Part shown: positions 1-4,592 of the stretch, piece after piece
How the letters are laid out: the number at the start of each line of letters is the position of its first letter
Position numbering within the stretch: position 1 is the first letter of the stretch
Assembly (NCBI GenBank): GCA_025350285.1
Contig: JANXYE010000067.1
Span: 1-5,556, forward strand
Direction: 5' to 3'
Source of the DNA: Chloroflexota bacterium
GTDB lineage: Bacteria > Chloroflexota > Dehalococcoidia > Tepidiformales > Tepidiformaceae
DNA: 5,556 nt
Made by a program: the position numbers and the translations under genes
The notes under the pieces: model-generated
What the model was told of the DNA's origin: nothing
Database searches by the model: none
What the model saw: the letters and a program-made list of their open reading frames with translations, nothing else

Positions 1-1
1 G

Positions 2-1378
2 TTCGGGGCGTTCATCGGCGGCTGGGGCATCTCCGGCGACGCCCACCTCGACCGCGACAAGGCCGCGACGCTCTTCCTGTTCGCACCCATCACGGCCGCC
101 GGCTTCCTGCTCTTCATCCAGATGGGCGACCGCCCCGGCGCACATCCGATCGGCGAACTACGGGGCTACCTGCCAATTTCGCGGCGGCGGTCGGCGTTGC
201 TTCGCCTGGCTGAAGACACGCTCACGCCGGGCACGGCCTTCATTTTCGCTTACGGATGGGCCTCGTGGGTGGGGATGCTTGTTGCCGGCGAGCACTGGCT
301 GAACGCGGGCGGCTGGGTCTGCGTGGCCCTCCTGCCCGTGCTCGCGGTGGCCGCGAGGCACGCGGTCTGGGCCTTCCAGGGCTGGGCACTCGAAGCGGCC
401 AGCGGCACCACCGCGGCCTTTACGCGGATGGCCCTCGCCGTCGGCCCCGTAGGGGTAGCCTGGGTGGCCATCACCGCCCAGGGCGCCACGCTCGGCGGCA
501 ACGGGACATTCGACTGGCCGCTGCTCAACTTCGTGAACTCCGCCGCCGGACCGCTGCTGACCCTGGCGGCGACGGCCGGGACGCTCGCGCTCGCGCTCTG
601 GATGCGCACCTGGCGGCCACTGCGCATCACATTCCATCTCCCGAACCCGCTAGGCCGTCGTCGAAGGGGGAGCGGCCGGGGCGTGCGCTTCGGCGGCGGA
701 CGGCCGGAACTGGTGATGCTTCGCATGATGCTTGTGCAGGCCACGCGCCAGTCGTCGTTTCGCTACACGGCGTTGATGCTCGTGCTGCTCGGCGGGCTCG
801 GGACGATTCTCCCGACCGGGACGGGCGTCGGACTCGTGCTGCTCAGTGGGTTCATCGGCCCCGTCACGAACTTCTACAACCTCTATGGGGCGGACAGCAA
901 GGCGTACCAGCTGTGGCTCGGCAGCGGGCGCACGCTGGGCGAATGGACGCGCGCCCGCCAGCTGTTCACGCTCTGCCACACCGCGCTGTTCGTGTACGGC
1001 GGTGGCCTGATCCTCTTGCTTGGGGGCACGATCCCGGCCCACGCCGCGCCCGGACTGCTCGCCTTGCCAATCGCCACGGGGGCCATCGGCGTCCTCGCCG
1101 GGCCCGTGCTCTCGCGATTCGTCGTCTCGCCCCATTCGACGGAAGTTGGCTTTCGTTCGCGCACGAACAGCTCCTCACGAGCCTTCTTTGCCACCGCCGC
1201 GGCCGTCAGCACGGGCATTGCCGTCCTGGCGCCGGGCGTGCCGATCGCGTTCACGAGCTTCTGGTGGCTCGATTGGGCGGCGGCGATCGTATTGACGGCG
1301 GCGGTGTTTGTCGCCGGGCCGTCCAGCGCCGTTTGGACGCCGCAACTGCGCACGAAGATGGCGTCCGCCTTCCGCTAA
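2..1378 (+). CDS. Putative ABC-2 type exporter membrane protein (5' end outside window)
   Basis: The reading frame is open from the left edge (first whole codon at base 2) to a TAA at 1376-1378, giving 458 visible residues; the true start lies upstream. An ATG at 122 is internal, because coherent membrane-type sequence runs through the 40 residues before it. The protein is very hydrophobic, with about 10-12 predicted helices in two halves joined by an Arg/Gly-rich loop near visible residues 218-236. The first half has an LPISRRRSALLRLAEDTL segment (about 57-74). The second has a GPVTNFYNLYGADSKAYQLWL segment (about 297-317) followed by a charged R-rich turn and another helix. Both resemble the N.yG.dg...l / lP.sr...l..k signature of large two-half ABC-2 exporter permeases. 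A partner ATPase gene would be expected just upstream, outside the window. Function and substrate are inferred; a membrane protein of unknown type is the alternative. Confidence 0.6.
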   Translation, partial: FGAFIGGWGISGDAHLDRDKAATLFLFAPITAAGFLLFIQMGDRPGAHPIGELRGYLPISRRRSALLRLAEDTLTPGTAFIFAYGWASWVGMLVAGEHWLNAGGWVCVALLPVLAVAARHAVWAFQGWALEAASGTTAAFTRMALAVGPVGVAWVAITAQGATLGGNGTFDWPLLNFVNSAAGPLLTLAATAGTLALALWMRTWRPLRITFHLPNPLGRRRRGSGRGVRFGGGRPELVMLRMMLVQATRQSSFRYTALMLVLLGGLGTILPTGTGVGLVLLSGFIGPVTNFYNLYGADSKAYQLWLGSGRTLGEWTRARQLFTLCHTALFVYGGGLILLLGGTIPAHAAPGLLALPIATGAIGVLAGPVLSRFVVSPHSTEVGFRSRTNSSSRAFFATAAAVSTGIAVLAPGVPIAFTSFWWLDWAAAIVLTAAVFVAGPSSAVWTPQLRTKMASAFR

Positions 1379-1390
1379 CCGCGGTGCGGA

Positions 1391-1469
1391 TCAGCGGATC
1401 AGCCGCCAAGAAGCCGCGGGGCCAAGTCTTTGTAGCCAATCTTGGCGGCCTTGGCGGCTGAGCGGCTGA
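1391..1469. repeat. Large inverted repeat with tandem CTTGGCGGC units, 3' of the permease gene
   Basis: Bases 1391-1410 pair with 1450-1469 at 18 of 20 positions; the core 1399-1410/1450-1461 is a perfect 12-bp stem (TCAGCCGCCAAG). An inner 6-bp stem (1421-1426 with 1441-1446) leaves a 14-nt loop. The right arm is built from 9-nt units (CTTGGCGGC at 1441-1449 and again at 1450-1458), followed by two GCGGCTGAG copies at 1454-1462 and 1462-1470; the left arm mirrors this with GATCAGC at 1389-1395 and 1397-1403. It starts 12 bases after the permease stop, so it may act as a 3' transcript hairpin or terminator, but no T-tract follows. A relative lies after the MFS gene. It occupies much of the 161-bp gap 1379-1539. 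Confidence 0.75.
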
Positions 1470-1492
1470 GAATCCCACCCTGTTTCGTCCAT

Positions 1493-1516
1493 ATGACGTG
1501 ACCAATGACGTGACCC
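1493..1516. promoter_or_regulatory. Tandem 12-bp direct repeat (ATGACGTGACC) upstream of MFS gene
   Basis: ATGACGTGACCA (1493-1504) is immediately followed by ATGACGTGACCC (1505-1516); the two differ only in the last base. The array ends 23 bases before the GTG start of the exporter gene. Two adjacent copies spaced 12 bp apart could be a regulator binding site or a site overlapping the promoter. I cannot identify the regulator, and no convincing -35/-10 pair is visible around it. The repeat itself is seen directly; the operator role is inference. Confidence 0.4.
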
Positions 1517-1539
1517 GGTAGGCCGCGTAAGCTCCGATC

Positions 1540-2811
1540 GTGGCGAGCTACCTCGGCGACACCTTCGCGGCGTTCGAAAGCCGTCTCTTTCGGGTGCTCT
1601 GGACCGGCACGTTCCTCGCCTTCATCGCCTTTTTTATGTCGACCGTTGTGCAGGGCATCGTCGCCTTCGACATCAAAGGGAACAACGAAGCGGTTGGCCT
1701 GGTCGTGCTCGCCCAGGGCGTCGCGCAACTCCTCCTGAATCCGCTCGGCGGCGCGCTGGCCGACCGCCTTTCGAAGCGGATGGTCATCCTTGCCTGCCAG
1801 ATCGTCATCACGGTCTGCTTCTTCGCGCTCGCCCTGCTGGTCATCACCGACCGCATCACCATCGGGTTCCTGTTCGCCGGCTCGTTCCTGATAGGCGCGG
1901 CGTTCTCGTTTCTTGGGCCTGCCCGGCAGGGGTTGATGGTCGAACTTGTTGGCCCAATGCGCCGTGGCAACGCTATCGCGTTAAGCCAGGTGGCGCTCAA
2001 CGCCTCGCGCATCGCGGGGCCGCTGCTCGCCGCCGCGACCCTCGGGATCGACCCCATCGGCGCGGCCGGCGCCTACGCCCTGATGGGCGCGTTTTACGTG
2101 GCGGCGATGGTCTGCACGTACAAACTCCCGGCCACCAAACCGGCCGCGACGGCCAGCTCCCGGAGCATTGCCGGCGAGATTTGGACCGGTCTGGTCTACG
2201 TCCGAAAGACGCCGCGGATCCGCACGCTCATCCCCTCGTACATCCTCGTGATCATGGTTGGCTTCAGCTACACCACCGTGCTGCCCGGCCTGGTGGAGCA
2301 CGAAATGGGGCGAAAAGCCTCACAAATCACGTTCCTGCTTATCTTCAACGCGATCGGCGGGCTGATCGCGAGCCTTGGCGTCGCCTCGTTGGCCGATTCG
2401 AAGCACGCCCAGGCGATCTATACGTTCATGTGCTTTCTCTTCGGCGCGGCACTTGTCGGCTCGGGCCTCGCGCCCGGGTATTGGTGGCTGGCGGGCGTCA
2501 TGTTCTTCGTTGGCGCGGGCGGGGGCGGTTTTCAGACGCTGAACGGCGCCATCGTCTCGCACCTGACGGACCCGGCCTACTTCGGGCGCGTGATGTCGCT
2601 GACGTTCCTCGCGTTCGCGGCGTCGAGCATCTTCGCCTTTCCCGTGGGCTTGCTCGCGGACCAGATCGGCGAGCGCGCGATCCTCGTGATCAGCGGCGCG
2701 GTGGTTTGCGCGATTGTCGCGATGTTCGCGCTCGCCGGCCGGTTCGAACGCGCCCCCGCGCCGCGCCCGCCAAGCCTGCACCTGACGCCCGAGCCAAAAC
2801 CAGATTTGTAG
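1540..2811 (+). CDS. MFS transporter, DHA3/MFS_3-type exporter
   Basis: This 423-residue protein has about twelve hydrophobic segments (roughly residues 18-42, 52-72, 82-103, 108-126, 146-168, 174-194, 229-251, 265-286, 291-312, 314-335, 350-372, 379-399), the normal size and layout for a major facilitator. MFS motif A follows helix 2: G70-x4-D75-R76-x2-K79-R80. The block from P127 to P161, with PAR near 127-129, GNA at 143-145 and NASRIAGP at 154-161, is typical of the EntS/MefA-like drug and siderophore exporters (Pfam MFS_3). It probably uses the proton gradient to export a small molecule across the inner membrane; the substrate is unknown. The start is GTG: an in-frame TAA at 1528-1530 excludes earlier starts and the next Met is residue 33, inside helix 1. 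There is no clear Shine-Dalgarno, so translation may be weak or the transcript leaderless. The C-terminal 20 residues are a Pro-rich cytoplasmic tail. Confidence 0.92.
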   Translation: MASYLGDTFAAFESRLFRVLWTGTFLAFIAFFMSTVVQGIVAFDIKGNNEAVGLVVLAQGVAQLLLNPLGGALADRLSKRMVILACQIVITVCFFALALLVITDRITIGFLFAGSFLIGAAFSFLGPARQGLMVELVGPMRRGNAIALSQVALNASRIAGPLLAAATLGIDPIGAAGAYALMGAFYVAAMVCTYKLPATKPAATASSRSIAGEIWTGLVYVRKTPRIRTLIPSYILVIMVGFSYTTVLPGLVEHEMGRKASQITFLLIFNAIGGLIASLGVASLADSKHAQAIYTFMCFLFGAALVGSGLAPGYWWLAGVMFFVGAGGGGFQTLNGAIVSHLTDPAYFGRVMSLTFLAFAASSIFAFPVGLLADQIGERAILVISGAVVCAIVAMFALAGRFERAPAPRPPSLHLTPEPKPDL

Positions 2812-2826
2812 GCTGTCTTGCGTTCA

Positions 2827-2898
2827 GCCGCCAAGGGGCCAAGACGGCAAGGATCGTTTAACAATTTCGTCGGCTTGGCCCCTTGCCCTGCTGGCGGC
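2827..2898. repeat. CCAAG/CTTGG inverted repeat, 3' of the MFS gene
   Basis: A perfect 12-bp inverted repeat, CAAGGGGCCAAG (2832-2843) and CTTGGCCCCTTG (2874-2885), has a 30-nt spacer. GCCGCCA at 2827-2833 can also pair with TGGCGGC at 2892-2898, extending the stem outside an 8-nt bulge. It begins about 15 bases after the MFS stop. It shares TCAGCCGCCAAG (2824-2835) and GGGGCCAAG (2835-2843) with the element after the permease gene (1399-1410 and 1418-1426), so the two are copies of one family. A transcript hairpin or terminator role is possible, but no T-tract follows. The rest of the 182-bp gap (2812-2993) holds a small GCGCTT/AAGCGC hairpin at 2902-2922 and no gene. Confidence 0.7.
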
Positions 2899-2983
2899 AT
2901 GGCGCTTGAGCTTCCGAAGCGCGCAAGCAACCCACACGTTAGGATTGGCCCACCAAACCCAGACGCCCTTCGCGCGTCTCCCC

Positions 2984-2990
2984 GAGGTAG
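2984..2990 (+). promoter_or_regulatory. Ribosome binding site of the alpha/beta hydrolase gene
   Basis: GAGGTAG at 2984-2990 contains GAGGT, complementary to the 16S rRNA 3' end, with 5 bases between GAGGT and the ATG at 2994. It fixes that start. A TAGGAT at 2940-2945 is a weak -10-like match, but I find no -35 partner. Confidence 0.65.
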
Positions 2991-2993
2991 GCC

Positions 2994-3785
2994 ATGACCG
3001 TCGAGCCGAAGACCATCGCCGTTGCAGGCGGCCGATTCAACCCGCCCGTGTATCGCGCCGGCAAAGGCGAACCGCTCCTCTTTCTGCACGGGGCCGGCGG
3101 TATGGGCCTCGGCTTCACGCCTGACCTGACGGCCCTGGCCGAATCGTACGACGTCATCGCACCGGTCCTCCCCGGCTGGGACGACACGGACGGCCTTGAG
3201 CTGATCGACGACATCCACGACCTGGTCTTCTTCCTTCAGGACCTGTGCGAAGCGCTCGGCCTCTCCTCGATGCATGTGGCCGGCCATTCGATCGGCGGGA
3301 TGTTCGCCGCGGAATTCGCCGCCGCCCGTCCGGATATGGTCAAGAAGCTCGTGCTGGTGAGCCCGGTTGGCCTCTGGATTGCTGAGACACCGGTCGCGGA
3401 TTTCTTCGCCGTGCTGCCCAACGAACTGCCGGAACTGATCTTCGGCGACCTGTCGAACCCCGCGCTCGCCGGCATGATGACGCCGCCGGCCGATGAAGAA
3501 CAGCTGGCCCAGATGATGTACCTGCAGCTGGCTAACTTCAGCGCGACCGGAAAGTTCATTTGGCCCATCCCGGATAAGGGCCTGAAGAAGCGTCTCCACC
3601 GGATAAAGGCCGAGACGCTCATCCTCTGGGGCGACCTGGACAAGCTCACGCCGCCCGCTTACGGCCCCGTCTTCCAGTCGAAAATCGCGAAATCGCAGCT
3701 GCACACGATCAAGGGCGCGGGCCACATGGTGCCGCTGGAAAAGACGCCCGAGTACGTAGCCGAGATCCGCGCTTTTCTGGGGTAG
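2994..3785 (+). CDS. Alpha/beta hydrolase fold protein
   Basis: This is a complete 263-residue protein, the usual length for a single-domain alpha/beta hydrolase with a lid. The oxyanion-hole strand and loop read LLFLHGAGG (28-36). The nucleophile elbow is GHSIGG (97-102), making Ser99 the nucleophile. The acid is probably Asp216 in WGDLDKLTPP (212-221) and the base His244 in GAGHMVPLEK (241-250). The triad is complete, so an active esterase, lactonase, C-C bond hydrolase or related enzyme is expected. The lid (about 128-200) is Met/Pro/Leu rich and would form a hydrophobic pocket; I cannot name the substrate. There is no signal peptide, so it is cytoplasmic. The ATG at 2994 is supported by GAGGT 5 bases upstream and by the family N terminus. 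It lies 182 bp after the exporter gene and 179 bp before the flavin reductase gene, so it is probably its own transcription unit or loosely linked. Confidence 0.93.
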   Translation: MTVEPKTIAVAGGRFNPPVYRAGKGEPLLFLHGAGGMGLGFTPDLTALAESYDVIAPVLPGWDDTDGLELIDDIHDLVFFLQDLCEALGLSSMHVAGHSIGGMFAAEFAAARPDMVKKLVLVSPVGLWIAETPVADFFAVLPNELPELIFGDLSNPALAGMMTPPADEEQLAQMMYLQLANFSATGKFIWPIPDKGLKKRLHRIKAETLILWGDLDKLTPPAYGPVFQSKIAKSQLHTIKGAGHMVPLEKTPEYVAEIRAFLG

Positions 3786-3860
3786 ACCTCACCGCACCCA
3801 CAAACCCTCATAGCCGCGAGTGATAACGAGCGGTCCAGTGTTCCGTGGCGCAACCGTTCT

Positions 3861-3878
3861 GGCCTCACCGGTGCGGCC
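3861..3878. promoter_or_regulatory. Near-perfect 18-bp palindrome in the gap before the flavin reductase gene
   Basis: GGCCTCACCGGTGCGGCC reads the same on both strands except for one mismatched pair (3865/3874); the inner CACCGGTG (3866-3873) is perfect. With no loop it looks more like a dimeric protein site than an RNA hairpin. It lies about 45 bases upstream of the TATACT box. GC-rich DNA makes such palindromes fairly common, so an operator role is only a suggestion. The remainder of the gap from 3786 shows no gene and no clear terminator. Confidence 0.25.
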
Positions 3879-3915
3879 TTGATGCTTGGAAGTGTCCGGG
3901 GCCCCACCCAGCGCC

Positions 3916-3935
3916 GGCCGGCGTATACTCCGGCC
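3916..3935 (+). promoter_or_regulatory. TATACT -10-like box within an inverted repeat
   Basis: TATACT at 3924-3929 matches the TATAAT consensus at five of six positions and sits 35 bases upstream of the flavin reductase ATG. It is enclosed by a 6-bp inverted repeat, GGCCGG (3916-3921) and CCGGCC (3930-3935). There is no acceptable -35 hexamer at 16-18 bp and no TGn extension, so a group-specific or activator-dependent promoter, or an operator over the -10, is possible. A similar arrangement is present upstream of the next gene. Confidence 0.4.
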
Positions 3936-3951
3936 CCATATCCACACGACC

Positions 3952-3957
3952 GGAGGG
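3952..3957 (+). promoter_or_regulatory. Ribosome binding site deciding the flavin reductase start
   Basis: GGAGGG at 3952-3957 stands 7 bases before the ATG at 3965. The same frame stays open upstream to a GTG at 3845, but that would add 40 residues of Pro/Trp-rich sequence unlike the family. The Shine-Dalgarno and the TATACT box at 3924 both favour 3965. Confidence 0.75.
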
Positions 3958-3964
3958 CTACCCC

Positions 3965-4450
3965 ATGGACGAACAGACCGAAGCCGCGAAGAAATCCGCT
4001 CTGCTCATGATCCCGTACGGGCTTTACGTGCTGGGAGCAAAACACGGCACGGAGTACGCCGCCGGCACGATCAACTGGGTCACGCAAACGTCGTTCAAGC
4101 CGCCGCTCGTGGCGATGGGCGTGAAGCAGGAGAGCGGCTTGTACTCCGTGCTTAAGGCGAGCGGCACGTTCGCGCTTTCGTTCCTGGAGACTGGCCAGAA
4201 AGACATGGCCTTCGCCTTCTTCAAGCCGACGAGGGTCGAGGGACAGATGGTCAACGGCCATCACTTCGAAACGCACGAAACCGGCGCCCCGGTTATCGCC
4301 GCGGCGGCAGCGTGGGTCGAGGGCCACATCGTCGGTGAAGTCGCCATGGGCGACCACGTCTGCATGGTCGGCGAAATCACGAACGCGGCTTTGAAGCGGG
4401 AGACCAAGCTCCTGACGCTCGATGAATGCGGTGTCAAGTACGGCGGCTAG
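3965..4450 (+). CDS. Flavin reductase-like domain protein (FMN-binding split barrel)
   Basis: This 161-residue cytoplasmic protein has the size and pattern of the flavin reductase-like family (Pfam Flavin_Reduct). After a short charged N terminus, IPYGLYVLGAKHG (16-28) is the first barrel strands; GTINWVTQTSFKPPLVAMGV (34-53) is the FMN-contacting strand-loop that ends in the family's typical PP-L-v pattern; SGTFALSFL (66-74) follows; and GDHVCMVGEITNA (129-141) matches the conserved GDH....GEv strand near the C terminus. It ends in KYGG. Known members either reduce flavin with NAD(P)H for a partner monooxygenase or bind FMN as flavoredoxin-like electron carriers; which applies here cannot be told, and no monooxygenase gene is visible in the window. 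The start is fixed by GGAGGG. It is 179 bp from the hydrolase gene and 142 bp from the kinase gene. Confidence 0.9.
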   Translation: MDEQTEAAKKSALLMIPYGLYVLGAKHGTEYAAGTINWVTQTSFKPPLVAMGVKQESGLYSVLKASGTFALSFLETGQKDMAFAFFKPTRVEGQMVNGHHFETHETGAPVIAAAAAWVEGHIVGEVAMGDHVCMVGEITNAALKRETKLLTLDECGVKYGG

Positions 4451-4496
4451 GCGTAAGCGCCTCGCGCGGCGGCGCCCACCCGGCTTGCATGCCGGG
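4449..4496 (+). terminator. Two hairpins just after the flavin reductase stop
   Basis: The first hairpin is AGGCG/CGCCT (4449-4453 with 4458-4462, loop TAAG), which begins inside the TAG stop codon. The second is CCCGGC/GCCGGG (4479-4484 with 4491-4496, loop TTGCAT). Neither is followed by a run of T, so neither is a classical intrinsic terminator; they may still protect or end the transcript. This gap (4451-4592) contains no gene. Confidence 0.35.
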
Positions 4497-4528
4497 CAGC
4501 GGAAGCGATCCACCTGCCACTAGCGTCC

Positions 4529-4546
4529 GGAGGTGTATTGTCCTCT
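4529..4546 (+). promoter_or_regulatory. TATTGT box with inverted flanks upstream of the kinase gene
   Basis: GGAGG (4529-4533) and CCTCT (4542-4546) flank an 8-base centre, TGTATTGT; the pairing is four Watson-Crick pairs plus one G-T. The 12-mer GGTGTATTGTCC (4532-4543) matches GGCGTATACTCC upstream of the flavin reductase gene (3920-3931) at 9 of 12 positions, including the outer GG and CC. This supports a shared promoter or operator motif. The TATTGT hexamer itself is a weak -10 match. Confidence 0.3.
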
Positions 4547-4581
4547 CTCGCCGACGATGGACTGGAGTCCGCTGAAGCAAC

Positions 4582-4585
4582 GGAG
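4582..4585 (+). promoter_or_regulatory. Ribosome binding site of the kinase gene
   Basis: GGAG at 4582-4585 is 7 bases upstream of the ATG at 4593 and favours that start over the in-frame ATG at 4557, which has no Shine-Dalgarno. GGAGTCC occurs twice here (4564-4570 and 4582-4588). Confidence 0.6.
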
Positions 4586-4592
4586 TCCAATT

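Noticed and set aside
256..1461. Second + frame of 401 codons overlapping the permease gene
   Set aside because: It is Arg/Gly/His-rich with no membrane pattern, and it ends inside the inverted repeat; the overlapping frame encodes coherent transmembrane segments.
1391..2898. CRISPR array or insertion sequence suggested by the repeated CCAAG/CTTGG units
   Set aside because: There are only two elements, separated by a whole gene, with no regular spacers, no transposase, no target duplication and no cas gene. They are inverted-repeat hairpins.
2577..3725. Minus-strand open frame of 382 codons spanning the MFS end and the hydrolase gene
   Set aside because: It crosses two well-supported sense genes and the intergenic repeat, and its product is low-complexity and charged with no domain.
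3845..3964. N-terminal extension of the flavin reductase from GTG 3845
   Set aside because: The extension is Pro/Trp-rich and unlike the family, and both GGAGGG at 3952 and TATACT at 3924 lie inside it, pointing to ATG 3965.
4479..4496. Classical intrinsic terminator after the flavin reductase gene
   Set aside because: The stem is good but only 6 bp and is followed by CAGCGGAAG, not a T-tract, so I list it only as a weak terminator-like hairpin.
3659..4513. Minus-strand open frame of 284 codons opposite the flavin reductase gene
   Set aside because: It crosses the promoter box, the Shine-Dalgarno and the whole flavin reductase gene; the composition is that of an antisense shadow.
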